Shown here: one piece after another, positions 41,501 through 55,400 of the stretch
Layout: every line of letters starts with the position of its first letter
Numbering within the stretch: position 1 is the stretch's first letter
NCBI GenBank assembly: GCA_014773175.1
Contig: VXCM01001414.1
Location: forward strand, 77,194 to 141,193
Origin: Lucifuga dentata
Lineage: Eukaryota > Chordata > Actinopteri > Ophidiiformes > Bythitidae
Length of the DNA stretch: 64,000 nucleotides
Direction: 5' to 3'
The notes under the pieces: model-generated
What the model was told of the DNA's origin: nothing
Database searches by the model: none
Seen by the model: only the letters and a program-made list of their open reading frames with translations
Made by a program: the position numbers and the translations under genes

Positions 41501-44500
41501 TGATTAACAAGTACACCTTCAGATTCTCCGGCAAATCTCCACACAGGGGAAGATTGTCTTTTTTTTTTTTGTATGCTTGCAGTCCATCTTTTGTTGTTGG
41601 GTCATGCTCCTAAGTGTGAGTGTTTGTGCAAGAGTCTGAATGAGCTCGAGTCCAGAGTAAATTTACCCAGTTAACTCTGACAATGCTTATGTTTGGGAGC
41701 ACAGCAAGGACATGACCTCCCTGCCAATTCATATCCGCAGAGGCTTGAGGAAGGGGAGAGGGAGGGTCATTCACCAATAGGGGCTGGACAATGGCATTCG
41801 CTTGTCTTATCCAAACGGAGGACAAAACAGATCTATCATATGGGCTTTGACCTGCAGTGTAAAATGTCAGGCAGAAATTTAATCGCAAGACGTCTCCAGA
41901 AAAGTCAAACGCTTTATGTGTCAAAGTAGTGTCAAGTATCCAAAGCAAAAACAGCCAAAGCTTTACCTTCAGGTGAAATCTTTGTACCTAGCTTTTAGAT
42001 CAATTGAATAATGAATAACGATTGAAGAAGGAAAGCAGAAAGACAGAAGGAAGGAAGAAGGAAAGAAGAACAAGAGGAAAGAAAGATGAGATCAGATTTT
42101 TTTTTCTGAGCTTTTGTTGAAGCTGTCGTAAATGTAGTAATGTATTTAAGTGCTGTATTTGAGTAAATGTACTGAGTTACTTTTAAAGGTAAGAATATTC
42201 CCACAGCGCCTGAGTCAACTAAACAATTTTCTTCTCTCCCAAGCTGTTGTCCAGTAACTTTTTCACTCCTGAAGAAAAGACATATCCTGATGTGCGGAGG
42301 AGCCATGTGGCAAACAGAGCTTTGGGTTCTATATTGTAAAATGAGACATGAAGGCAAACAAACATGGGTCAGGGGCAATGAGGCAGCAAGACAAGGATCT
42401 GACTTTGGAAGGGGGATGATGGTGGTGGTAGATTCGGGGGGAGTGGGGGGGATACGAGGACTTGATGGACAACTCCACAACTCAGCAGAGGCAGAGCTTT
42501 CACTTAAAAATGGTGCCTGGCCTATCTCAAAAGGTCAGAGCCCAGAACACTAACACACTACATTAATCATGAGGCTGCGGCTTACCTGTCTAGCATTTCA
42601 GCCATGCTGTACAGTTAACCTCAATTATGCTTGATTACGAGGTGTGGAAGACGCACAAGGCCCAGGCAAAAGATCAGGCATCAATAATGCAACTTCAGAT
42701 TAGATGTGCCTGTCTGCCTCTGTGCAGAATGGACAACAGTGGAAGAAGAACTCAATGGTTTTACTTAAGTGAAAGTACTAATAACATATGGAAAAATACC
42801 GCATTCAAAACTCTACTTATGTAGAAGAAGATAAGTATAAGCAATGTAATGTACACAAGTAACAGACTAAAAGTACCCAGAATGGTCTCCAGGCAGGTTA
42901 CATTATTGATGCATTCACTTGTATGTGTAATGTGTTAATGCATCAATACCCAAAACAAATACAAAGGTTTTCCTGCAAAAATGTAAAAACAAAAAAATCT
43001 TGCATCTCTAGTATTAAAATCAAAATTCTGCCATGAAACAAAACTTCTCAAAATTGGAGATCACCAAAATTATGTTTTTTCCACACACAATATGAGCAAC
43101 ACAGGGAACATACAAGATTTTTCCCTTTGTCAAGTAAAAAACGTTGGGCCAGATTCATAAAGCTTTACCATGTCAATAAGCGCAAATATCACCACATAAC
43201 CACATTCCCTCATTCATAAACGCCTATCACCAGCATCTTTTAGCGTTTTACGTTGCTGCGATATTTCTTTATTTACATGTCAGGGAAGCGATTCATAAAA
43301 CGCACCATCACACAAAAATTAAGCCCTGCTTCATTCTGGTTGTAAATTTCAGCGGTATGAAATCTGGGCAAAGTTTAAAACTGTATTTGTCTTGTGTTAG
43401 TAATCAATAACTGACAGATAAACTCACTTAGCTAATCAGTCAGTTTAAATGGTCTGAGATCTTATCTCACACATTTCTTGTGGCTTTCAACTTATTCATT
43501 GAGTCTCATCTGCTGCGCTATGTGCATCTCTCTTTTGTTTCATAAGCATAAACCACCTGAAGGCTTTCAGGTTGAAGGATTACATGCTTCTCTATGTCTT
43601 CTTTCTTAAAACTCTTTCATTTCCACCTGTGGCCCTGCAGGTAAGGTAAAAGTTTCTGATCATCTTTCACATCAGTCATGCAGTATGTATACACACAGAT
43701 GTGCATATGAACCTACATGAGCAGAGAGACAAACACACACTAAAGCATTGCGTGGTTACCAAAAGAGAGTAAAAGGCTTCATGCTGTCCCAGCCCCCTTC
43801 TGGGTAATTGCCCCATTATGTGTTGGTGGTGGATGGAGCCATTACAGATGTTTTATGATGGGGCCATTTTCATTTTGTCTTCCCGATGAGGGACAGATTT
43901 ATGGCACAAGTCAATTCAGGGGTAAAACCCCCCAACGCATTCTTTAATGCCCACACGCGCACAACACATGCTTGCATTCATGCCGCTGTTTGCACACATC
44001 AAAATACTACAGTATATTTTATATGAATGTCATAATTGTGCATCTGACTCATCCTCGCCTGCTCAGCTTCCATTTCACCGTGTGCCCTCAATTGTAACTG
44101 AGGACGTTGGCAGCAGCTTGTGCGATGAAGAAAATGTTGATAGCCTGTGGAACTAAGCGCACTTCCAGGCCTATTCCCCCAGGGGAGGCGGGAGTTCGCT
44201 GGGGAAGACCTCCTCGAAGGGTCCCTGGTCTGTGGGGAGGCAGCGGGCCCAGAGTAAAACCAAGTCTGACACTTTCTCACCAAATGTTATCCTACTAAAA
44301 GTAACCATCATAAAGCTCGGAGTAAACACTGGTTAGCTTTTCAGGATTAATCTCTTTTAGCTTGCAGTGAAGTGTTTGAAGTGCTGAAGACTCTTTGGCT
44401 GTGCGGTTTCTTTCCAGAGGCTGTTTTGGTGTGGTTCCTCAGAGTTCCCGTTGGAAATTGAATCTAGAGTTCAGTAGCTTCTTATGCCAAGAAAAATAAT

Positions 44501-46138
44501 GGTCATAAATTAGTGCCGTCAAATTACAGGGCTTCGTTCTGAAAATGTTTCTCTGCAACTCGCTACAATTATTAAGGTTAACAATGGGAACACGAGGGTA
44601 GAGACTGCAAGGCTTCAAAGAGTTCAACTTATTTTATGACTCATTAAACTGGCACACAGAGACGTTCTGAAACAGGAGTAGGTCCTGTCCGTGTCAGAAA
44701 TAGTTTTCCTTTCGAGCACAAACTGTAGAAAGTCGTCAGGTACAAGTCTTTTAACAAACAAGGTCAGCAGAGGAACACTCTTTATTAATCATTTACCAGA
44801 GCAGCACAAAGGGAGCTGGAGAGACTAGATAGCCCCGAGGACCCTGAATGACCGAAACACTGCCTCATCACGTTTCACACTCCGGGCCCTGTGATATTTC
44901 TGACACCTCGCTCCGATCAACAATACCTGTCCCGTCGCTGATTGATTTTGCTGTGATGATGGGATGGTTTGGTTTAAATTTGTCACCATTTCACTTTATT
45001 GTGGCTCCTAATAGCACTTTTCTACTCCAGCTACACTGGAAATCCTATCTGGCTTCCAAAACTTGGTGCCTTGATGTGGATTTGAGTGAATGATGTATGG
45101 CTGACCATGTCCAAGGCTAGTTTCTGTCAATTCTCCCAAATCCCGCTCTTTATTCACTACAACATAAATTCTCCATCTCTGGCATTGAGGAATGGAGTGA
45201 GGTTTGTTTGACCAGATGTAACTTTATCAGGGACTCTCTTTCTCCAGCTATTCTTGTGTCTCTCACATCTCTTAGCTTAGGCACAAAAAAAGTGAGCTCT
45301 CACACAATATTTCTGTTTGCTGTAGTCTGACCTCTTTGTGACCTGCGGTGAAGTGAAAGGCACTTTCAGCCGGGGGAATCGGATGGCAGTAACCATATGC
45401 CTTTCAACTGATACAAAGGTGGGAAAGGGGGTGGAGGAGGTGGAGGGGGTGTGTGTGGAGGGGCCACAGTTGCATGCTAGGGTGAAAAGGAAAGTGCCGT
45501 GCTGCATCTTTTTGTGTTGGTAAAGTGGTGGCGGTTTAGGGTCGGNGGTGTTGGCTGGATGTGGCGCTGAACTCAAAGCAACGTCCGGCTGACTGGCTGT
45601 TGAGATGGAGTCCTCTTATGGATGAGTGCAATGAGTAAACAGCATTCCTTTCTCTCTGTCTGACCCTCTGTCCCTCATTATTTCTCTCCTTCTTTTCTCT
45701 ACTCATCTAATCTGTCCATGCTAGAAAAGCGCTCTTTTCCTCGCCTGGATCTAATGTCTGATATGCACTCAAATACTTTTCCATCCCGTCTCTGACTTAA
45801 ATACTAACAATAACTTTTAGCGAGGAAATGTATATGCTCGGTGAAAAGAAGAGTTAGATCTGCATTCCATTCATATTGCATCGTATTTTGTCAATATATT
45901 TTAATGATCTGTTACAATTGACAAAGTCTAAATACAGTAGGGCTTTAAGAATCTCACGTCTAGCTGCAATGCTATGGAAGCTCTGAATCTGCCGAAATGA
46001 AGTCATATAACATCTTCTAGTTTTGTACATTTAGAATCCTGCGAAAAAGGAGTTTACTAGCATCAGGTTTAGGATTCTAGGTATTACAAATTCCATTTGG
46101 AGTCACCAGCATTCAATCTGCTAAGTGCGGCTTAAACA
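38541..46138. other. gdf6 downstream flank, part 1: no gene recognised
   Basis: Open frames here (the longest is 161 codons, at 41995-42480 minus) resemble no protein and are rich in low-complexity Ser/Pro/Leu. The stretch contains G-rich tracts near 42417-42452 and 45419-45470 and an N at 45546. Fairly complex, repeat-poor stretches (about 41030-41500, 42560-42720 and 44840-45070) are candidates for conserved non-coding elements, but conservation cannot be seen from one sequence. Confidence 0.5.
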
Positions 46139-46142
46139 TTAA

Positions 46143-46615
46143 AGGACCATAACAGCCATTTTGCATATTTGAGCATAATATATTAAATTTTCATACGTTA
46201 TGTAACTGACAACCATTTCCCAAAGGAAACCGTATTTCAGATTTCCTGATATTTTGCAAAACCTTTGCGCTTAACTGCTAAAATTACATAACTTTGAAAA
46301 AAACCCTGCATACACGTCTTGTTGGTGATGATGGATTACCTATCCCAAGAATGTTTCAAGTATCAACAAATTGATTTTAATAGTGTACCAGAATGACTGA
46401 AACCAATGGTGGTCTGGAAGATAGGAAAAACATTTTTAATTCACCGTTCCAGTAGTATGCTTTGGAAAATTATAGTCAGTAATGTTACCTGTATGAGAAT
46501 TGAATATAGGCTCAAACATGCATGGTAAAGACATGGTATGGTCCTTTGACGTTACCTGTATGAGAATTGAATATATTAGGCTCAAACATGCATGGTAAAG
46601 TCATGGTATGGTCCT
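46143..46615. mobile_element. TTAA-flanked foldback MITE, copy 3
   Basis: It starts AGGACCATAACAGCC and ends GGTATGGTCCT, with TTAA at 46139-46142 and 46616-46619. The terminal 70 bp or so is present twice in tandem (about 46486-46552 and 46553-46620) with small differences, so this internal duplication is real rather than an assembly overlap. Confidence 0.82.
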
Positions 46616-46981
46616 TTAAATAGAAAAGTAGGTTCCTAATAAGGCATACTTTATATAGGGTTTAGTTTAATTAAGATTTAATTTAAGATTTGTTTTATTA
46701 ATGTTATTAATGCTACAGTAACTGATCCAATCTGCAGCAAATCATGCTGGAGGAGCTTGTTTCACAATCTGGCAACCCAAAATTTGTTTGTATTAAAGGT
46801 TTATTAATTTATGAAGCACCAATAAATCATTCATTAACATTAATAAAACCATTATTTACAACTCATAAACCATTGAGAAAGCGATGCTGTAAGATCAACA
46901 AAATAAATTCATATGGCAGCCGATTTAAGACTATATTACTTTTACAAAAACTGTAGCTTTCGTCAGTCCAAAGACCTAAAC

Positions 46982-47187
46982 CAATGGTTCTCAATCAAAG
47001 TACCACAGCGCTACATAGTTCCCATCTCTCTCTGCTCGATGATCAGCTAAATCAGGTGTGTTTAACCAATCAAGAGCTGGGAGGAACTAACTCTTGATAT
47101 CCACTTGATTTAGCTGGTCAAGCGTGGCAGAGCAGGGAGAGATGGGAAATATGCAGTGCTGTGGTACTCCAGGATTGAGAACCACTG
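46982..47187. mobile_element. hAT-type MITE, 206 bp
   Basis: Long terminal inverted repeats (about 57 bp, starting CA(A/G)TGGTTCTCAATC) are flanked by an 8-bp duplication matching at 6 of 8 positions (ACCTAAAC at 46974-46981, GTCTAAAC at 47188-47195). The CAGTGGTTCTCAA end is typical of hAT elements. Confidence 0.8.
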
Positions 47188-47723
47188 GTCTAAACTGCCT
47201 CCATTTACAGCAAACAGTACTGACAACAAGGAAATATGAAGGTAACAGTGGTTCCTGTAGTGAAACTCACTTAATTTTAAGAAGGTCAAAGATGATGATC
47301 AGAGGTCAGATACAGTAACATGCTGTATGGATATTCTAAAATTGTAGATCTAATGAGGCAAAAATGCTATTAAAATATAATTTCAGTTAATTGTATGATG
47401 TAGGTTGTAATTTATTTAAAGGTTAATAGTTAAAAGTTAGTTAAGCTGCACAGAAACATTCAGTGTTCAGTGACACCCAGATTATCAGATACATTACATC
47501 CATACATTCACATACAGTATTTATGCTAATGCAGAAAGCACATACCATACACAGTATTAATAATACCACGTGCTGTGTATGTACTCATGTTTAGCTGCAG
47601 AAATCAAATAAATCATACTGATTCGTTTAAATCTATATTAAATATTGGAATATAGAAAACATGACGTGATATGGGAATCAAGCACACGTCTTATCAGTTT
47701 GAAACTGTGGCTAACATAACGCT

Positions 47724-47742
47724 GACACACACACACACACAC
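47724..47742 (+). repeat. (CA)n microsatellite
   Basis: A short CA run following GCTGA. Confidence 0.85.
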
Positions 47743-49425
47743 ATCTTAGTATGATTTGCTGCCTTATAATCTCTTTGTATGGCTACAGCAGATATAAGGG
47801 AGCCGACGTGTTTAGCAGGAGAGGAGGACAGGCAGGAAGAAGGTTTGTTACAGAAGCAACATTAATCTATTCCTCTCGGCGCTCTTTGAAGAGCAGCAGC
47901 AGCTATGACGGGCTAAATGTTTCCAGAGATGTCACATTTCCACAAAATCTAAAAAGGCTCTTGCGAGCACTCATCCTTTCATGTTTGATTGTGTGTTGGA
48001 GATCCTATGATAAACAGACGAGGGTGGTGGTTGGAGGGGAGGGNTGGGTGGAGGGGGTTTAGAGAAGGGCTTGGATGGGAACCTAGTCTACTGCCTGGCC
48101 TGCTTTGCCACCGGATCCAGATGCTTTTCCAAATTACCTCTTTGTCTACTTCTGAGGGGTTTGAAACGCAAGATCTGGGGCTTCTCTTCAGACTTCTAGG
48201 ATTGCAGCGTTATTGCGCTGAATCTGATTAATCTGGGGCAAACTATTCCATCCACCCCTGTCACTTCTCCACTTATTGGTCCTAAAAATGCATATCCACC
48301 CTCAGACAGACATTGAACAGATGCTGCAGAGTGGCTGTGAACCATTAGGCACATGAGATGTAGCTCAGTGCCATCGTGCTGAAGCAAAGTACAGAACTGG
48401 GTAGAGCAGGTACATTTAACACCAAATGTCTTCTGGAAGCAAAATGTGCACTTCCTCTGAGATTCAGGAATGGCAACAAGAAAAAATGTTTAATTCTGCT
48501 CGGTTGCCTATTCACTCTCTCTCTCCATCTCTCTCCTCCTCATTCCTCCAAGGCTTTGTGTCCCTGTTTGTCCATCCCATCCTGCTGTCTCTTCCAGCTC
48601 CGCTTAAGTGTTTTGTGTCTCAGCATTCTGTTAGAGAGCAATAAAATTCTTGTGGAGAAAACAGAGCACTTCCAGCTGAACTCCAGAGAAGAGGCAGTAA
48701 AGAGAATGTAAACTGAAACGAGAAACAAAAACGGAAAGGAGGGGAAAAATTATGTTGTCATAAAAATAAAATAATAAAAATACCAGAACAGTAGTGAAAC
48801 ATCTTTTCAGCATTTTTGAATAAAACCTCTTACAAGCATGTATTGATGGATAAAGTTTCATGACAGAGTGCCTGCATGTCTATAAATTGCAGCAGTTGAG
48901 ACAGGCAGGGTTCAGTGCCTCTCTACGTACTATAATCAATAGTTTGTCAATGAAAAATCCAGATGTGATATGAAAAACTTTATATGACAAATACATTTGA
49001 GAAGGAACAGTACAGCTGCTGTTGTTTGTATCTTGTCTTTTCCTGTTCATAAAGCAAAAATCTAAGAGTTCCCTTGGAGTTCTACACGACACCTTCATCT
49101 TGAGGGACAGCAAACTGCCTCCCGTTACATTTACCTTAGAAAAAAAGCACTCTGGCATGCATGGACAGAAAGCGCACAGATGCAAAGCATTTATGCCCTT
49201 AATCCTCCACCTCTGGGGAAGTTGGTGGCAGTCTTCTCATGGTTCTGAGGATGGTGCGGTCACAGCTCTCCTGGTGGGTTTGGTATGAGCTATTAGGAAG
49301 GGAGGAGGAGGTGGAGAAGGAGGGCATTCCTGATTTCCAGCCAGGCTGATCAGCAAAGCCTACTCCTCATCTGTCCCTCTCAGCAGCCAGCAGGGTGTCC
49401 TATGACTGGCACATCTTGTTAGCAA

Positions 49426-49455
49426 GAGGAGGAGGAGGAGGAGGAGGAGGAGGAG
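49426..49455 (+). repeat. (GAG)n trinucleotide repeat
   Basis: About ten uninterrupted GAG/AGG units in non-coding sequence. Confidence 0.9.
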
Positions 49456-51941
49456 TTGAGTGATGGTGAAAATGAGAAAATGAGTCTTGGAAAGCAGAGT
49501 TAGATTGTTCTTAAAGCAACAGCCTGTTTAACTACATCATTTCAATACATTTCGCAAAGCAAAATTTCCTTAGCACCATAATTCATCAGCAAAACCCACA
49601 AGAGAGATGCTGTTTCCTCCACTGTGCAGCAATCCAGGGCATGAAAGGACTTTCTTCCAGGGTAAAACCTTAACCCATAATTCATGGCACGTTTAACCTG
49701 TAATGTACAGTACTTCCTGTAGTTGGGTGGGATCACGTGCGGATTACGTTTGCCCACCAGATGAAGGTACGGGTTTAGTTCTGGTTCTCGCACAGCTGAA
49801 TGAACCAAACAGCAAATCTCTCTGGGTTTGATGTAACAGTTCTAAATGAATTAGATGAGGTCAAAATAGACGTGGAGAGTCTGGGATTTGGGAGACTCAT
49901 GGGAGAAGGTTTTGTTTGTGTACAAATACTAACGTAGGACCAACAGACACACATTAACACTGACGATTTGGAGATATACATATACATATATATATATATA
50001 TGTTAGCTAATATGAGCTGCAGAAATCCATACAAATGCAGTGAAAACATGTAAAACTCCACACAGGTCTGTAGTTTCAAACTGTCCCTTCAAAAATGTTC
50101 CCTCCACTTCATAATGTAATGGTTTGTCCTTGTCTGAAGAAGAGAGCCCCTTGATAGCCATAATATACATTCAGCCATGACTATTTGGCTTGAGTTCCTG
50201 GACTCAAACTGAACTTGAGTGCATCTGTGCACAGTAAACTTTTCTGTTTTCTGTTTAGTCTGGCTGCAACATTCTCCTAAAAGATTTTGAAACTCGTGTC
50301 TTTAAAACAACACATCGCTTAGACCAGGAACGTTTTCCAGAAACTGTCCAACTTCTTGAGAATGATGAGAACTGTACAGAATGAAATAGGGGCGCAGTGA
50401 ATTACATCTATTAATTTGTGTCAATAAACACATGAATTTACAGACATGTCAATTTTATAAGCCTCTGGCCAGAATGCCAACGCCATTCATGAACAGTTGG
50501 CAAAATAAAATGGTTCAACTGTTTATGATTGACTGCGCTCAAACAGTTAAAGTTTGGCATGCTCTCTTTGCCTACCTGAAGCCACTTTTACAGTGTGTGT
50601 GTACAGTATGTGTGTCTGTGCATGCACGTGCTAATGCCACTTTGAAGATCTGCTCAGAATGAGAGCAACACAGATTTAGCTCAGTTTTTTCATACACATG
50701 CAATACAGATGCACTCGATCAAGTTTCCACACTTCATTCAGATTACACTTTTTTTTTAAAAACTAAACAAGTTATCATTAAATCTTATGATTTCTGCTTG
50801 TAAAGAAAATTACATGAACTATTTGAAAATCGATAACAGACCCCCCTCCACTCCCACCCCTCCCCAAATATGAGACGAACTGTTGTGGTTGGCCCTTTGG
50901 TGATTTATTGCCATTATATACTACTGTGTGTACTTAACTTGCCTTGAAAAACATGTGGATAGAAGTTACAGCCCCTTTTTTTTTCTCTCACACAGACCAC
51001 ATTGTGCTCTTCACCAATCATATTGCAGGCTTTGCGATGTCATTTGAGGTGGGAAGCCTTCCAGGAGGGCCCGAAGTGAGCGTGAGGGGGAGCTGGGGGA
51101 GCGAGGGGGTGGGAGCTAGTTCTTAGCCAGACACTAGGCTGAATAAATAAACCCGGAAACATTAAAAGCCCTTTTCCCCTTCACCTTTGAACTTGTGCAT
51201 TAGATTGTGTAAACATACACTGAGACGTTTAGCCACAGCTTGTCCTGACACTGTGCTACACACGCCGATGCTTCTTCCTCCTCGCCGTTTGCAGATGTAT
51301 ATCCATGTGGGAGTGCAATACTCACTATTTATGGGAGGAACAGCGGGATTTTATCTGCGTTTTGTCGTCAGATGGGATCCTGCTACACAGCTGCAGCATG
51401 CATACATTCAGAAATATAGATTGTCACGCACACACATGCTAGAATGAGACATTAGGGGTTCGCTGGCGTGTTTCTGACTTCCCTTTGGTCTCTATTTAGG
51501 CATTTCAGCAGTGCAATATTTAAGTAGACAGAGGATGAAGTTACCACTGTGTACTTTTGAAGAACTACCTGGGTGGGCAGAGAGAGAGTGAGACAGTGAG
51601 AGAGAGGGGTCTGCAAATGAGCAGTGAACACACACGTCGATCTGATCACAGAATGTAAGTGTTACAGCTGTACAAACCAGCACCTTTCCATACGTATAGA
51701 ATCATATATATATACACACAATCAGAATAATCCCAAATCAAGTTATTTTGTGAACAATTTTGTGCATTTTTAATCTGCCCACAGCGTAGCAGAGACATTA
51801 GCAACGACTTTAATGCAATGTAAAAAACAAAATAATTAACTAAAAGGTCACGTAATAAAGTGCATATCTCCAAGGACGAATAGGACAACACAACACAATT
51901 TGTTAAGTTCTAATAAAATACCAGCCTAATAAGAGTGAGAT

Positions 51942-51942
51942 G

Positions 51943-51978
<36 letters not shown>
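51942..51978 (+). repeat. (AAT)n microsatellite
   Basis: About 12 ATA/AAT units. Confidence 0.9.
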
Positions 51979-52121
51979 GGACTTAACTGCTTCTAGTTTT
52001 CTAATTTATCTGGAATTGGAACAAATTGCACCTATTGATAATCTATCATAGGAAAAATATGCCTGCATTTTTTTCATTTGAGATTGGTGAAGAAATGGGC
52101 AAAAAACCAATATCTATCGAT

Positions 52122-52169
52122 CGATAGATATTTTTAGATAGATAGATTAGATAGACTAGATAGATGGAT

Positions 52170-52235
<66 letters not shown>
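52122..52235 (+). repeat. (GATA)n microsatellite
   Basis: An imperfect then pure GATA tract of over 110 bp, with the longest pure block at about 52171-52235. It abuts the LINE-like fragment to the right. Confidence 0.92.
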
Positions 52236-52236
<1 letters not shown>

Positions 52237-52254
52237 AGTCCTATCTTGCAATGC

Positions 52255-52445
52255 TAAGAAATCATTTGAAAAATTCTAGGATCTGCTCCGACACCAAAAT
52301 TTAACATTACTTCTCTTGGCCGTACCCCACCCCTCCACCAAGTTTCATCCAAATCTATTCAGAGATTTTTGAGGAATCCTTCATACAAACCAACAAACTA
52401 ACAGATGCAGAAGAAAACATAATCTCCATGTCAGAGGTAATTAAT
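52255..52445. mobile_element. Fragment resembling a fish non-LTR retrotransposon 3' tail
   Basis: The blocks CCACCAAGTTTCATCCAAAT and TTTTTGAG, an ACAAACCAACAAACTAACAG stretch and a final CAGAGGTAATTA resemble a dispersed teleost LINE 3' end that I recall as common. The subfamily cannot be named with certainty. It has no coding remnant. Confidence 0.5.
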
Positions 52446-55400
52446 TACAAATTCCACATTAGAAAGGCCTAAAATGTACTGTGCTGGTCACTAAACCCCC
52501 CCAAAGCTCATTTTCTCATTGATTCGTTTCAAACAACAAAGAATGAGTGTGTCACGTGTGTGTACAGTATGCGTGTGTTTGTATCTGTGTGCATATGACC
52601 TGCGTTAGCCTGCTGTGCTTTGGTTACAGAGAGTCCTCCAGGTTTTTGACTCAGGAGTTGGAGCCCTGAGGCAGACAGCAGGGGTTCCATACTTTGTTTC
52701 CTGTAAAAAATACCTCTGCACTCCACATCCTAATTAATGTGAAGGGCATGCCCAGGATCCCTATAAAATCATACAGGACTATACCAATTTCCTGGTAGCT
52801 TGCTCGCTACATGTGCTTCTTGTTCTTCAGCAAGAGTTTCCTTCCCTGCAAACCCCATGAAGATTTATACACCACCAACTCCCCCCTCCTTCTCTTTTCT
52901 CGCATTTGTACTTCATAACATGATACACAGAGATTATACTTTCTGTCCCCTTTAGTCTGAAATAAAACATAAAGATCTCATGAAAAGAGACCGTCAGGGC
53001 AACATGAGAAACACATGGCGTTTGCTGGTTGAATGAGGAACTGGCTTAAATCATTTGGCTTGGAAAGGAGTACAAAAGTTTTTCTGTGTTTCTCTATATT
53101 TGTGTGTGTGTGTCTGTTTAGGAATGTGTGATTGTGTTGGTGAGTTGCCGCTGAGTTATAGGAGGCCAAAAAAATCCTCCAAAACACAAAAACCGACTTA
53201 TTGGAAATTATAAAGAAATGCAGACTGATTGCACGCACGGCTGCACCCCAACACTCAGAACCAGTAACAAAGGCCTCTGTCTGAAACGTAACAGATCCCC
53301 TCCTAAACACACAAACACGCACACACGCATCTACACACAAGCGAGCTTTTACACAAGGCATGCACACAAACCTCTCCTCCATTGTCACTGTGTTTTCATT
53401 ATGTATCAGTTGTTTCACTTACAAAAGATCATCATTCTTTTTTCCTGCTTAATATTGATCTATTCAGCTTGTGATTCATTGATGTTCAATTGTATCAATA
53501 CATTTTTGCTCAGAAAAAAATCAATATTGACCTTGAACGCACCACGAGAATAAGACAATCTTACATTTTGTCTGAGTCAAGAAACCTCAGACTTTCAAAT
53601 GAACTTGGTAATTTCATACAGTGGCGGCACCAAATGGCTGAGTGGAAATTGAATACTTCAAAACTGTGCGCACACACACACCTTTGACCTCAGTTTCATC
53701 TGCTTGGGTCCTGCTTGTGGTGGGTAACTGAACTGTTAATTTACTTAAGAACGGTTTTGACATGCTGAAATATTTCCATTTCAGAAGGAGATGTATTCTT
53801 TTCTCCTCTAAATTTATCTGCTGGCTATTTTACCTGATATAAGCTCCTGAGATGTTGATGCTTGCAGGTAAAAATCATGTACCTTAGCCTTGTTTTATCC
53901 TGGTGACACAAAGCATTTTAGACATTATGTAATGAATTTTAGAAAGAGGAAGAAGTTGATAAATTTACTCAACCTGTAGGAGAGCATGTACTCCTTCAAC
54001 TAGCAAGAAAATCCCAAATCCCCAGAATTAAACCAGACATGTTTGGGTGATAAATCTTGTATATCCAATTTGGGGGAGATTTAGTAAGACTGGAGATTGC
54101 ACACTGTTGTGCAAAAGCCTTGTATTTGTAGTTTGGGAGGTTTTCATAAATTAACACGTTGACAGGAACCATTCCTTAAAATAATGTTTCTCGTAATACT
54201 GGAGCAAATTTCACTGATAAACCTAAGTAAAGTTTGGATGCAGGATATTTGTTGTAATGAACTGTTTCCACTTCTACAAATGACTTGTGCACTTCTTTCA
54301 CTCCTGAACACTGAGAACTTCAACCCCCAAAATTATGTAACAAATTGGACTTGGGTTTTACTGGTTTTTCCCTGGTTGCAGTGGTGCTGATGAGGAAAAT
54401 CTCTTGGAGCAGGTAAAGGCGTAACTGGTGAGTTCATCTCTCTCTGAGTGGAGAGCTGAGTCACTAATTCTTAGGAACAAGTGCAGGATGTCATTCCGCT
54501 AAAGGAAATGTAATCTAATTAAAATTTAAAGCTTTAAATATAAAAATAATATGTATTTGAATGGATTCCATGGCTGTTTCCAGGCATCAAAGCTCCAGTA
54601 GGTTGGTGACCAGCATGTGCTCATGGCTTTTTGCTTTTATGGCTGCGTAGGATGAATCGTCCCTGCTGACTGAAGTCCTTTACACAGACCAGGTCTCCAT
54701 GCGGGGAATGTGTGAGTCACTACCGCTCATCGGACAACTGTCTACGGCTAGCCTGCGGCTTCTCTTCCTGATCGCTCCCCAGAGACCTATTCAATCAAAC
54801 CCCCATATATTTTGTAATTAACTTTAACTGATGACTTTATGCAATAGTGGTGTTTTACTGTCTGCTTTAAATGCCATTTATCATCCTCCAGGTTTGGAGG
54901 TCCGAAGTGAGACCCTCCCCTCAGCTGAGCCAGTCAGGTCCGACTGAGCCTGCTCTGAGCCATGACCCTTTAACCCCCCACCACCTCCCACCCCACCCTT
55001 TTTTTTCTCTCTCAGGGTGTCTTGTGACTGACCAAGACAGTTTTATTAGCCTCCGACCAACCTGGCAGGAAAGGGGGAGCTATTGCAGGGTCTTAGTAAA
55101 CACGCTGGCAGTCGAGGAAATAACTGCTGCCGAGGAGAAAGAAGGAGATTTTCGCTGAGAGACTGATGATGGAGCTGAGGGAGGACTGATAAGCAACTGC
55201 TGGGTAGGTGAGGGAGGTGGTCAGGGGACATAAGGAAACAGTGGCTTGACTGAATGAGAGGAAGAGGTGGAGATGCCCAATAACGTTGTATTTTTGTTGT
55301 GGAACTTGCTTGTCTTTACATGTAGATAGATTCTTCCAAAAAAGGAAAACCAGATAGCTGAAGGAAACTCAACTCTCTCCACGTAAAAGTCAGATCCATG

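Noticed and set aside
41995..42480. 161-codon minus-strand open frame, the longest in the gdf6 flank
   Set aside because: No start context, splice sites or family resemblance. The composition is low complexity, and open frames of this length occur by chance in 64 kb.
43145..43330. Sequence with repeated ATTCATAAA motifs resembling a MITE end
   Set aside because: No matching inverted terminus or target duplication was found.
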